Shown here piece after piece: positions 53,975 to 61,914 of a stretch of DNA of 64,000 nt. The position numbers were made by a program, and so were the translations under genes. The notes under the pieces were generated by a model. That model did no database searches, had not been told where the DNA came from, and saw only the letters and a program-made list of their open reading frames with translations. Position 1 is the stretch's first letter. The number at the start of each line of letters is the position of its first letter. The stretch spans positions 4,309,501 through 4,373,500 of the forward strand of contig NZ_CP106679.1 in assembly GCF_025502585.1 (NCBI RefSeq), in the 5' to 3' direction. Source of the DNA: Reichenbachiella agarivorans. GTDB taxonomy: Bacteria; Bacteroidota; Bacteroidia; Cytophagales; Cyclobacteriaceae.

Positions 53975-55330
53975 CTAGTACCTGTCATCAAAGCCAAAAA
54001 TTGGCTTACGACTGATCCACTTTCCTCTCGTAAAATCTGGAAAAGCTACAGGCTCGCTTCCATCTGCAATTGACTGCTCTGACAGACATGTAACTGCCGC
54101 CCAAGAAACAGCATCATACACATCCATAGGCATAGGCTCATTTCTTTTCAGTGCCTCGACAAAAGCATGAATCACAAAGAAATCCATCCCTCCGTGTCCT
54201 GCATCTTTGGAGTCTGACTCAAATTTTTTCCAAAGCGGATGATCATACTTCTTCATATACTCCTCGTCGCTCTCCCACTCATGCGCAGGACTTTTACCCT
54301 CCACATAGATACCATTGTTTATATCCATCCATAAACCCTTGGTGCCCTGAATTCTGAACCCTAAAGAGTAAGGTCTCGGCAAGTTGGTGTCATGAGTGAG
54401 TACAATAGACTCTCCATTGGCACATTTAATCACTGTTGTTACTATATCTCCAAGTTTGAATTTCACATCTGCATTTGGATGATTTTCTCCTCCGTTAGGA
54501 TGGTTGACTATATACTCGTGTAATCCTCTTGATTTTGTAGCTGTAGATGTCAAATACTCAAATCTATTTCCTCTGTTGTTGTTAATGCAGTGAGCGACAG
54601 GCCCCAAACCATGCGTAGGATACAAATCTCCATTTCTTTTTACCGAGTGGTCTGTTCTCCATTTGGCTTCACTATACCCTTTTTCTCCAAACTCAACTCC
54701 TCCATCATAAAGCTGTTTACCATCATTAAACTTAACATGGCGAAGATCGTGCTCATACCCTCCTTGAAGATGAATAATCTCTCCAAATAGATTCTGACGT
54801 ACCATATTTAGCACAGCCATTACATCTCTTCTATAAGCCACATTTTCGAGAATCATAAAAGGCGTACCTGTCTTTTCATAAGTATCAACCAATGCCCAAC
54901 ATTCTCTGATATCAAAAGCTCCAGCTACCTCTAGGCCTACGGCCTTCTTAGCTTCCATAGCATCAATAGCCATAGGCGTGTGCCAAATCCATGGTGTAGA
55001 TATGATGACAGCATCCACATCGTCCCTTTTGAGTAGGTCACGATAAGAATAAGAATTATCACTAAAAACCGCTGGTTTTTTCATTCCCGCGTCTTGTATC
55101 ATTTTAGATGCACCAGCTACACGATCTTTATCTACATCACAGATGGCTGTCACTACGATATCAGACCTACGCAGAGTCAAGGCCAACTGACCTGTCCCTC
55201 GTGCTCCTACACCTATGAAACCCAACCTAATTTTATCAGTCCCTTTACCAATTCCAAAAGCAAAAGATGGACTTACTAGCGCTAGTGCTGCACTAGCCGC
55301 TGTTTTCATCACAAAATCTCTTCTATCCAT
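53975..55330 (-). CDS. GH109-type alpha-N-acetylgalactosaminidase (Gfo/Idh/MocA fold)
   Basis: NAD-dependent glycosidase that removes terminal alpha-GalNAc, 451 residues. A Tat signal is evident (MDRRDFVMKTAASAALAL, Arg3-Arg4), so the folded, cofactor-loaded enzyme is exported. The Rossmann motif is GFIGVGARGTG (about 37-47). The blocks GGYEHDLRHVKFND, FGEKGYSEAKWRTDHSVKRN and GDLYPTHGLGPVAHCIN (His240) are those of the GH109 family known from Elizabethkingia rather than of ordinary sugar dehydrogenases. It is first in a leftward operon with the chemoreceptor-like gene, and a TTTC-rich operator-like site lies upstream. It is the strongest single clue that this locus uses GalNAc-terminated glycans. 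Confidence 0.92.
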   Translation of the reverse strand: MDRRDFVMKTAASAALALVSPSFAFGIGKGTDKIRLGFIGVGARGTGQLALTLRRSDIVVTAICDVDKDRVAGASKMIQDAGMKKPAVFSDNSYSYRDLLKRDDVDAVIISTPWIWHTPMAIDAMEAKKAVGLEVAGAFDIRECWALVDTYEKTGTPFMILENVAYRRDVMAVLNMVRQNLFGEIIHLQGGYEHDLRHVKFNDGKQLYDGGVEFGEKGYSEAKWRTDHSVKRNGDLYPTHGLGPVAHCINNNRGNRFEYLTSTATKSRGLHEYIVNHPNGGENHPNADVKFKLGDIVTTVIKCANGESIVLTHDTNLPRPYSLGFRIQGTKGLWMDINNGIYVEGKSPAHEWESDEEYMKKYDHPLWKKFESDSKDAGHGGMDFFVIHAFVEALKRNEPMPMDVYDAVSWAAVTCLSEQSIADGSEPVAFPDFTRGKWISRKPIFGFDDRY

Positions 55331-55344
55331 AATATTAAATTATA

Positions 55345-55356
55345 TACCAACCGGTT
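55345..55356. promoter_or_regulatory. Palindrome upstream of the GH109-type gene
   Basis: TACCAACCGGTT contains the perfect 8-bp palindrome AACCGGTT and one TACCAA half-site like that at the tetR operator (15260). It is 15 bases before the GH109 start codon. Binding protein unknown. Confidence 0.35.
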
Positions 55357-55390
55357 CTTATAAATCAGCCACAATATAACAAACATTCAT

Positions 55391-55450
55391 TCAAAGAAAG
55401 GAAAAGAAACTAATTTTTTATTTAAATATAACCTTTCGAATGTTTTTTAA
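55391..55450. promoter_or_regulatory. Two TTTC-rich operator-like sites between the GH109 and symporter genes
   Basis: On the minus strand 55391-55412 reads with core TTTCTTTTCCTTTCTTT, nearly the same as the 35475 site. On the plus strand AACCTTTCGAATGTTTTTT begins at 55430. They face the GH109 and the symporter gene respectively, as expected for control by the DeoR-like protein. Confidence 0.55.
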
Positions 55451-55488
55451 TATGTTTGAGCTAATTATACTTTCGAAAACTTATTAAT

Positions 55489-57270
55489 ATGATATTATCG
55501 ACATTAGACTGGTCATTTGTTATCGGTTTTTTCATCATTTCACTCGGTATTGGTATATGGTCTGCCAAGTGGGGAAACAACAACGCAGATGACTATTTCA
55601 ATGCAGGGGGAAAAATGCCATGGTGGCTTCTTGGCGTATCAATGGTAGCTACGACCTTCTCCACTGACACACCCAATCTAGTAACTGACATAGTCAGGCG
55701 ACACGGAGTATCTGGCAACTGGACCTGGTGGGCATTCTTGCTCACAGGCATGCTGACTGTTTTTGTCTATGCGCGACTTTGGAAAAAATCAGGAGTTGTC
55801 ACGGATGTAGAATTTTATGAATTACGATATAGTGGTAAAATCGCCAGATTCCTGAGAGGTTTCCGAGCTATATACTTGGGGTTTATCTTTAATGTGATGA
55901 TCATGGCTACCGTATCATTGGCCGCCATTAAAATTGGCGGTGTATTGCTCGGGCTTACCCCAGTTCAGACTGTATTGATAGCTGGTACAGTTACTGTGAT
56001 TTACAGTTCACTCGGTGGATTAAAAGGTGTATTAATCACTGACTTCATTCAGTTCTTTCTATCTATTGGCGGAGCATTTATTGCCGCCTTCGTAGCACTA
56101 CAACATCCTAAAGTCAACGGATTGACCAACCTTCTTGCTCATGAAAATGTAGTGGACAAATTAGACCTCTTCCCGTCCCCTTCTAATCCTGAAGTTTTCA
56201 TTATGATTTTCCTAATACCACTTCTAGTTCAGTGGTGGTCGGTGTGGTACCCAGGAGCAGAACCTGGAGGTGGAGGATACATTGCTCAGCGCATGTTTGC
56301 TGCCAAAAACGAAGACCATTCTATCAAAGCTGTTTTATTTTTTAATGTTGCCCACTACGCCCTGAGACCTTGGCCATGGATTATCGTGGCACTTTGCTCA
56401 TTGGTAGTATTCCCAGATTTGGACAGTTTCCTTGTGGCATTCCCGCATGCAAAAGACATTATAAACAATGACCTAGGCTATCCAGCCATGCTCACTTTTA
56501 TTCCCTCTGGATTACTCGGCATAGTTGTCACCTCACTGATAGCTGCCTACATGTCTACAATCTCTACTCACCTCAATTGGGGAGCATCCTATATTGTCAA
56601 TGACTACTACAAGCGTTTTATGCGCCCCAACGCGAGTCAAAAAGAAATGTTAAACACAGGCCGAATCATTACAGTCATATTGATGGTTTTCACCATGATT
56701 TTTGCTCTTTTATTAGACAATGCCTTGAGTGCCTTTCAGATATTACTCCAGATTGGAGCTGGTACTGGCTTAATCTTTATCTTGAGGTGGTTTTGGTGGA
56801 GAATTAATGCTGCCAGCGAACTATCCGCTATGATCAGTAGCTTTTTTGTTGCAATCTATTTCAATCTCATTCATGAAGCCATAGGTTTTAACCCATTACC
56901 AGATTGGCTGGAACTATTGCTTGGTGTTGGTATTACCACACTGGTTTGGATCACTGTCAGTTTGGTTTCTTCTCCTACCAGCACCACTGTCTTAGTCAAC
57001 TTTATCAATCAAGTCAATCCAGGTGGACCAGGTTGGAAAAGAATAGTGGAGAAAGCCAAAAACGAAGGTTTCGAGCTCACTGCAAAACCTGAAAAATGGA
57101 AAATACCAGTAGGCATCCTATCAATGATAGCTGGCACAATTGGTATTTACTCATTCCTCATGGGAACTGGCCTTTTTATTTATGGACGTCACCTTAGCGC
57201 AACCATATTGATGGCCATCTCGGTAGGCTGTGTATTTGTTTTGAAAAAACTTTGGGTAAAATTGAAATAA
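55489..57270 (+). CDS. Sodium:solute symporter (SSS family)
   Basis: Inner-membrane Na+-coupled importer, 593 residues, with about 14 hydrophobic segments. Family features are NADDYFNAGGKMPWWLLGVS (about 32-51), the FSTDTPNLVTD helix, YSSLGGLKGVLITDFIQFFL (about 170-190), and LLGIVVTSLIAAYMSTISTH with NWGASYIVNDYYKRF, the usual Na+-site region. It begins the rightward operon with the LacC-like kinase four bases downstream. In this locus the likely cargo is GalNAc, galactosamine or galactose released by the glycosidases; the family alone does not fix the substrate. Confidence 0.93.
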   Translation: MILSTLDWSFVIGFFIISLGIGIWSAKWGNNNADDYFNAGGKMPWWLLGVSMVATTFSTDTPNLVTDIVRRHGVSGNWTWWAFLLTGMLTVFVYARLWKKSGVVTDVEFYELRYSGKIARFLRGFRAIYLGFIFNVMIMATVSLAAIKIGGVLLGLTPVQTVLIAGTVTVIYSSLGGLKGVLITDFIQFFLSIGGAFIAAFVALQHPKVNGLTNLLAHENVVDKLDLFPSPSNPEVFIMIFLIPLLVQWWSVWYPGAEPGGGGYIAQRMFAAKNEDHSIKAVLFFNVAHYALRPWPWIIVALCSLVVFPDLDSFLVAFPHAKDIINNDLGYPAMLTFIPSGLLGIVVTSLIAAYMSTISTHLNWGASYIVNDYYKRFMRPNASQKEMLNTGRIITVILMVFTMIFALLLDNALSAFQILLQIGAGTGLIFILRWFWWRINAASELSAMISSFFVAIYFNLIHEAIGFNPLPDWLELLLGVGITTLVWITVSLVSSPTSTTVLVNFINQVNPGGPGWKRIVEKAKNEGFELTAKPEKWKIPVGILSMIAGTIGIYSFLMGTGLFIYGRHLSATILMAISVGCVFVLKKLWVKLK

Positions 57271-57274
57271 CAAC

Positions 57275-58186
57275 ATGAAAAAACGCGTTTTAGTCGTCTG
57301 TCCTAATCCTGCTATTGATATATATGCCTACATTGATCATTTCAATGTAGGCATTCCTAACAGGATAACAAAAGAAAAAAAATATCCTGGAGGAAAAGGC
57401 TTACATGTAGGCATGGCTCTTTCTGAATTAGGCATAGAAGTAACAATCGCAGGCTTCTGGGGCGGTGAAAGTGGACAATGGATCAAAAAGTCTTGTAATG
57501 AATATTATCCCAACATTCAATTCATTGGGACAGAACTAGAGCAATGGTCTAGGAGCTGCTACACTTTTAAGTCCGAGGGGAATTTTGATGATACAGAAAT
57601 CTTAGGAACAGGTCCTGAAATTCAGAAACAAGATTTTCAAGCGTTTATTGAAAGTATAGAGTCTCATTTGCCCTCTACGGTAATGGTGGTATTATCGGGC
57701 TCATGGCCCAAAGGTAGTCCAGAAAATGGCTATGCTGAAATCATCCGTATTGCCCAACAAGCTAACATTAAGAGCATGTTGGACTGTACGGGCAAACAAC
57801 TAGAAAATGCACTTATGAATCGACCCTATGCCGTACACCTCAATCGAAAGGAAATTACAGATTTTTATCAGTGTGATTTCGATAAAGCAAAGCAACAAAT
57901 ACTCCAATCTTGTGAATTGGCTGCTATCACCGATGGAGCCAAAGGATTATCTCTACTTACCTCACAAGGCACGTACCACAGTTTGGCAAAAATAGACAAA
58001 GTCCTAAGTACCATAGGTGCAGGTGACTGCTTGACCGCTGGGGTAGTCGCCGGGATCGTAGAAAAATTAGACCCACAAAGTATAGCAAATTTAGGTGCTG
58101 CATGTGGAGCTGCCAATTGCAAGAGAGAAGATTTAGGGATGCTATATATCTCAGAAGTAAAAGCACTTTTGTATATGATGGTTTAG
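57275..58186 (+). CDS. PfkB-family kinase, LacC/FruK-like (probable tagatose-6-phosphate kinase)
   Basis: Cytosolic kinase of 303 residues. The N-terminal VVCPNPAIDIYAYIDHF and the motif KKYPGGKGLHVGMALSELGI are those of the 1-phosphofructokinase/tagatose-6-phosphate kinase branch. The C-terminal signature is STIGAGDCLTAGVVAGI with catalytic Asp251. It starts four bases after the symporter stop, a translationally coupled pair. It would make tagatose 1,6-bisphosphate for the KbaY/GatY-type aldolase at 42461. The other PfkB gene (41434) would then be free for a different phosphorylation. Confidence 0.88.
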   Translation: MKKRVLVVCPNPAIDIYAYIDHFNVGIPNRITKEKKYPGGKGLHVGMALSELGIEVTIAGFWGGESGQWIKKSCNEYYPNIQFIGTELEQWSRSCYTFKSEGNFDDTEILGTGPEIQKQDFQAFIESIESHLPSTVMVVLSGSWPKGSPENGYAEIIRIAQQANIKSMLDCTGKQLENALMNRPYAVHLNRKEITDFYQCDFDKAKQQILQSCELAAITDGAKGLSLLTSQGTYHSLAKIDKVLSTIGAGDCLTAGVVAGIVEKLDPQSIANLGAACGAANCKREDLGMLYISEVKALLYMMV

Positions 58187-58667
58187 TATTTCATCGAGAC
58201 CTTTGACAAAAAGATATACCAAACTCTGACCCAAATAGACCATACTTTTTCTCAAAAAAACGCGGTCTGTTTATTATAGTAGACCTGTTGTTTCACGTAT
58301 TTTTTCACTTGAAACCATACGTGATCAATAGCGCCTCCGACACGGTTTGTCTAGCAAAATTTTTCTGCCATCATACTAATGTCTGCTTATAAATTCACGG
58401 GTAGTTGATAAACCAGCAGCATATCTGTATGGTAGTGCAAGAGATTATGCAGGTCGGAAAGGTTTGCTGTCAATAGAGATGATCGAGTAGCCGATCCGTT
58501 CGGAGACACTGTTTTTATAGAATTGGTTTTCAGTCGCCCTGCGGAAGACTGAAAACAACAGGCAGAAGCACCTTTAATGAAAAACGAATTTGAAAAACGC
58601 TGCTTTCTACCATCCATAAGTAGAGCGTCCGCTCAATTACAAGTACAACTGATATCCAGTTTCCCTA
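58187..58667. other. Intergenic stretch with several inverted repeats
   Basis: Three stems are visible: AAATAGACC/GGTCTGTTT (58233-58272, one wobble, 22-base loop, perhaps the kinase terminator); TCACGTAT/ATACGTGA (58293-58324); and GTTTTCAGTC/GACTGAAAAC (58526-58556, perfect, 11-base loop). A 76-codon minus-strand frame (58387-58617) has no signal, motif or usual composition, and I do not call it a gene. Some of the DNA is less AT-rich than the neighbouring gaps and could be a remnant of something lost. Confidence 0.5.
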
Positions 58668-59555
58668 TCACCCCTTTCTCGCATAAAACAGCAGACCTAC
58701 AGAACATAAAATGATGCCCAATATTTCGGTAATGCTGAGACTCTCATGCAGGATAGGCCAAGCGAGTAGAGCTGTCACAAATGGTACAAATGAAAAGTAG
58801 ATAGACAATGTCATCGCACCGATATGCTTGATCGCATAAAAGGTGATCAACAGCGTGACGATACTTACCAATATCCCTTGGTAAGATGCCTGTAACAAAA
58901 TAGTGCTAACAGGAGTCTCGGGAATCCCGCTATCGGACATCCACCAGATTGGCAGGAATAGCACCGCATTGATGAGTGGCAGAAATGCCAATGCATCACG
59001 AGATGTAAAACCATAGCGCTTAGCCAAAAACATATAGATTGAAAATACAAGTGATGCACCAATCAGCATCAGCCACCCAAACCAATTGTCCTGTATCGCT
59101 TGTGGTTGTCCCATCATAATCAGGTTGGCAAGCAGAATCAACCCAATAGCAAACAAGCGTCTGATGGTTGTGCGCTCACCCAATACTAGAAATGCCAAGA
59201 TCACACCAAACACTGGCAAGAGGCCATTGACGATCACACCTGCATTGGCAGCCTTGATACTGAGCAAGCCATAAAACGAAAACATGGTATATGGAAATCC
59301 ACACCCTAGTGACACGATCACTGCCTTCCAAAGCGTGACCTTGGCCCAGTCATAGCGCAGCGCAAAGGGCAAGGCAAATACTGCTGCCGTACCAAAACGT
59401 ATCATTGTCAAGTCTGCAGGTGTCAAACTAGACTGTACTCCTGCCCTAGATAGAATAATCCATCCAGACCACACAAACACCATGAATACTGCCCCCAAAG
59501 AAGCCATCACCACTGGGTTGGCTTGAAGTTTTGCTAATCTTACACTATTTCCCAT
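58668..59555 (-). CDS. EamA/DMT-family permease
   Basis: Inner-membrane transporter of 295 residues with ten predicted helices in two EamA repeats. Family marks are VFMVFVWSGWIILSRAGVQS near the N-terminus, RFGTAAVFALPFAL, LLSIKAANAGVIVNGLLPVF (end of repeat 1), and YFSFVPFVTALLAWPILHES in repeat 2. It most resembles the drug/metabolite exporters of the RhaT/EamA group. It is monocistronic and lies outside the GalNAc operons, without the TTTC-type operator, so I do not link it to that pathway. Cargo unknown. Confidence 0.9.
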   Translation of the reverse strand: MGNSVRLAKLQANPVVMASLGAVFMVFVWSGWIILSRAGVQSSLTPADLTMIRFGTAAVFALPFALRYDWAKVTLWKAVIVSLGCGFPYTMFSFYGLLSIKAANAGVIVNGLLPVFGVILAFLVLGERTTIRRLFAIGLILLANLIMMGQPQAIQDNWFGWLMLIGASLVFSIYMFLAKRYGFTSRDALAFLPLINAVLFLPIWWMSDSGIPETPVSTILLQASYQGILVSIVTLLITFYAIKHIGAMTLSIYFSFVPFVTALLAWPILHESLSITEILGIILCSVGLLFYARKG

Positions 59556-59785
59556 TGCTGATGCAATGATATTTGTAATCCATCACTATTTGATCAGAAA
59601 ATCTATAAACCTGAATTCGATTCTTAAAGAAGGCTCATGCTCCACAATCGAGTAAAACTAAAATGACCTTTGATAAAAAGAGCAGAAAAACCCTGCAAGA
59701 GGTCTCTTTCCAGACCATAGACAAAACGATTGATAAACTAAGCACTTGAGGAGATATTCAAAATCGAACTCAGGTTATAATCTAT

Positions 59786-60469
59786 TTATTGAATCCCCGT
59801 CACTCTCACGTTAAACTTACCATACGACCAATGGTTTTGTGCCAACCAGGCACCAGATTCTATCTGCTGATAATCATCCCAAGTAAACTCAATACCTCCT
59901 ATAGGAATAGACGATACCCACAACTTGACAGATTTAGGCCTGTAATTTTCATCCAGCAACCAAACATAGGTATCCCCCTGATAACTACCTGACTCATAAG
60001 TCACCTTGAGCCCTACTCTACCATCTTTGAGTTGCACAAGACTACGCTCAGTACCATACTCCAGCACTTTGAAAGGACCACACAGCCAGAAGCTATCGCT
60101 ATCAAAATGTTCTTGAGCTTCTGCTACCAATTGATCCACCTCATCCTGAGCGTAATTATCTCCGTCAATGACCTGACCTGTTCCTTTGTTGTGATCAAAA
60201 AGCACCTCATGCCCATCCCACTTGAGCAACACCTGATGATCCATGATATTCCAATCATAAGAGCGACTGCCTTGGATTGTCCACGAGATAGAATCTGTAC
60301 CGACCCAATCTGCCATATTCAGCGATTCCATCATATAGATAGCTATTTGATCAGCCTCTGGACTAGGATACCCTGTGGGTATGGGTTCACTCAGGAATTT
60401 CAACAAGGCATAAGTAAGGACTCCCAGTGTCAACAGAATCCCAAAGGTGATCTTCATCGCTTTTATCAT
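59786..60469 (-). CDS. Membrane-anchored protein of unknown function
   Basis: The 227-residue protein has one N-terminal membrane helix (MKITFGILLTLGVLTYALLK), then an aspartate/tryptophan-rich beta-sheet domain (SISWTIQGSRSYDWNIMDHQ, WDGHEVLFDHNKGTGQVIDG, YVWLLDENYRPKSVKLW, HWSYGKFNVRVTGIQ). The strand pattern suggests an open beta-sheet like those of lipoprotein-localisation or lipid-binding proteins, but I cannot assign a family. A second ATG four codons in is an alternative start. It stands alone; 230 bases to its left and 233 to its right hold no clear gene. Confidence 0.7.
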   Translation of the reverse strand: MIKAMKITFGILLTLGVLTYALLKFLSEPIPTGYPSPEADQIAIYMMESLNMADWVGTDSISWTIQGSRSYDWNIMDHQVLLKWDGHEVLFDHNKGTGQVIDGDNYAQDEVDQLVAEAQEHFDSDSFWLCGPFKVLEYGTERSLVQLKDGRVGLKVTYESGSYQGDTYVWLLDENYRPKSVKLWVSSIPIGGIEFTWDDYQQIESGAWLAQNHWSYGKFNVRVTGIQ

Positions 60470-60642
60470 GTGGGAAAGGTAATGCTTTCCCCAAAAGAGA
60501 AGAAATCAACGCACGACAGATTCTGTTTGACTCCCCCATTTTTTGATTCAAAAACCAAACATCCACCACTCCCATAAAACAAACTGTAAAAGATCATGTC
60601 TTTGCCCACTGATGTTGTATTTCATCAAACAAGCATTTTGTC

Positions 60643-60650
60643 TACATTTG
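60643..60650 (+). promoter_or_regulatory. Candidate -7 element for the K+ channel gene
   Basis: TACATTTG matches TAnnTTTG, 52 bases before the ATG; at the -33 position only TTTC is present. Confidence 0.4.
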
Positions 60651-60702
60651 ACTTCCCATTACTCTGACTGCCTAAATATAGATTTCTTTGAAGATAAATT
60701 AC

Positions 60703-61713
60703 ATGAACAGACAACTCGAAAGCCTCATCACCGCTTTCATTCTATTTCTCTTTAGTCTAGGGATTGGGTTGTCAGGCTTCATCTTGATCGAAGACCTCAA
60801 CTTTGTCAACGCACTCTACATGACCATCATTACGATCGGGACGGTAGGATTTACAGAGGTCAAAGAGCTCAGTCAGGCAGGACGGGTATTTACCTCTATC
60901 TACATTTTGCTCAATCTTGGACTGTTTGCCTACGTGGTGTCGGTGGTATCCAGTTATTTTTTCGAAGGAAAGCTAAAATCAATTTTTAAAAACTACAGAT
61001 CTGGTATGGAAATCAGTAAACTAAGCAACCACATCATTGTCTGTGGTTTTGGTCGCAATGGCCGTAGAGCCTGTGAGGAGCTACAAAAAAGTGGAGAAAA
61101 ATTCGTCATCATTGACTCTCAACCAGAAATAGCAGATTTGATTCCTGACACCATGAGATGGTATATAGGTGATGCCACCAAAGACGACAATCTCAAGACC
61201 ATCGGAATCGAAAAGGCCTCAACAATCATTATCACTACTCCCTCCGATGCAGCCAATGTCTTCATTACTCTGACGGCAAGATACCTCAACGAAAAAATCA
61301 AAATCATCGTCCGTGCCTCCAACCTCGAAACAGAGGACAAACTCTACCGAGCTGGTGCAGACAAAGTCATCATGCCTGATATTTTGGGAGGAATGTTCAT
61401 GGCACAGCTGGTAACTAAACCCATCGTGATCGAATTTCTGGATTTGCTCAATGGGGTCTCAGGTACCAATTATCACCTGGAAGAAGTGGCCTACGACCAA
61501 CTCAAGTCACAATACCAAGACAAAACCCTCCGCGAATTGAATATCCCTGCCACGACAGGAGTCATCGTACTGGGCGTAAAAGACAACGTCAAGGGTCTCA
61601 TCCCTAGCCCATCTGCAGATACGTTCATTGGCCCAGACGACCACTTGATTGTATTGGGATCTCAAGACACCCTCAATTCCTTTATGAAGGAATTTACCTT
61701 GATCAAAAAGTAA
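60703..61713 (+). CDS. Potassium channel with cytosolic RCK (TrkA-N) domain
   Basis: Two-helix K+ channel subunit, 336 residues. Helices lie at about 8-30 and 64-84, with the pore loop between; the selectivity filter is TIGTVGF (44-50), a conservative version of TVGYG. The RCK domain starts IIVCGFGRNGRRA (about 111-123), a Rossmann motif for nucleotide binding, followed by FVIIDSQPE and IGDATKDDNL, and ends with a TrkA-C domain (about 255-336). A TTG at 60688 would add five residues; the ATG at 60703 is preferred. It probably sets K+ flux or membrane potential. It is monocistronic. Confidence 0.93.
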   Translation: MNRQLESLITAFILFLFSLGIGLSGFILIEDLNFVNALYMTIITIGTVGFTEVKELSQAGRVFTSIYILLNLGLFAYVVSVVSSYFFEGKLKSIFKNYRSGMEISKLSNHIIVCGFGRNGRRACEELQKSGEKFVIIDSQPEIADLIPDTMRWYIGDATKDDNLKTIGIEKASTIIITTPSDAANVFITLTARYLNEKIKIIVRASNLETEDKLYRAGADKVIMPDILGGMFMAQLVTKPIVIEFLDLLNGVSGTNYHLEEVAYDQLKSQYQDKTLRELNIPATTGVIVLGVKDNVKGLIPSPSADTFIGPDDHLIVLGSQDTLNSFMKEFTLIKK

Positions 61714-61879
61714 TTTAGATGCCAAATTGCTAGACACTCGATAGATAAAACCATAGAGACAATGCCAAAAAAACCCTCAGAAGAGGTTTTAGGTCGCCTT
61801 GGTGATTTTGGGTTAGAAATGATAAAAATCACATTCATCACTTCGCCAATGATGGTTATCTTTGTACCAGTTTCGGTTC

Positions 61880-61910
61880 TTGATACAAGAATGTTAAAAT
61901 ATTAAATTTG
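61880..61910 (+). promoter_or_regulatory. Promoter directly in front of the desaturase start codon
   Basis: TTG at 61880-61882, 20 bases, then TAAATTTG at 61903-61910. The ATG begins at 61915, so transcription would start at or next to the start codon and yield an almost leaderless mRNA. Confidence 0.5.
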
Positions 61911-61914
61911 TGTT

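Noticed and set aside
53975-55330. Ordinary sugar dehydrogenase (Gfo/Idh/MocA)
   Set aside because: The Tat signal and the blocks around GDLYPTHGLGPV match the GH109 glycosidases, and the locus contains GalNAc enzymes; a plain dehydrogenase is less likely.
58387-58617. 76-codon minus-strand frame
   Set aside because: No recognisable domain or signal; it includes an inverted repeat and lies in structured intergenic DNA. It could be a remnant, but coding is not supported.
60032-60577. 181-codon plus-strand frame
   Set aside because: Antisense over most of the 227-residue membrane-anchored protein gene; composition is that of a mirror frame, and the minus-strand frame has a proper membrane anchor.
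61776-61800. Terminator-like hairpin on the minus strand
   Set aside because: AAAACCTC/GAGGGTTTTTTT has a mismatch and there is no minus-strand gene that it could end; probably chance.
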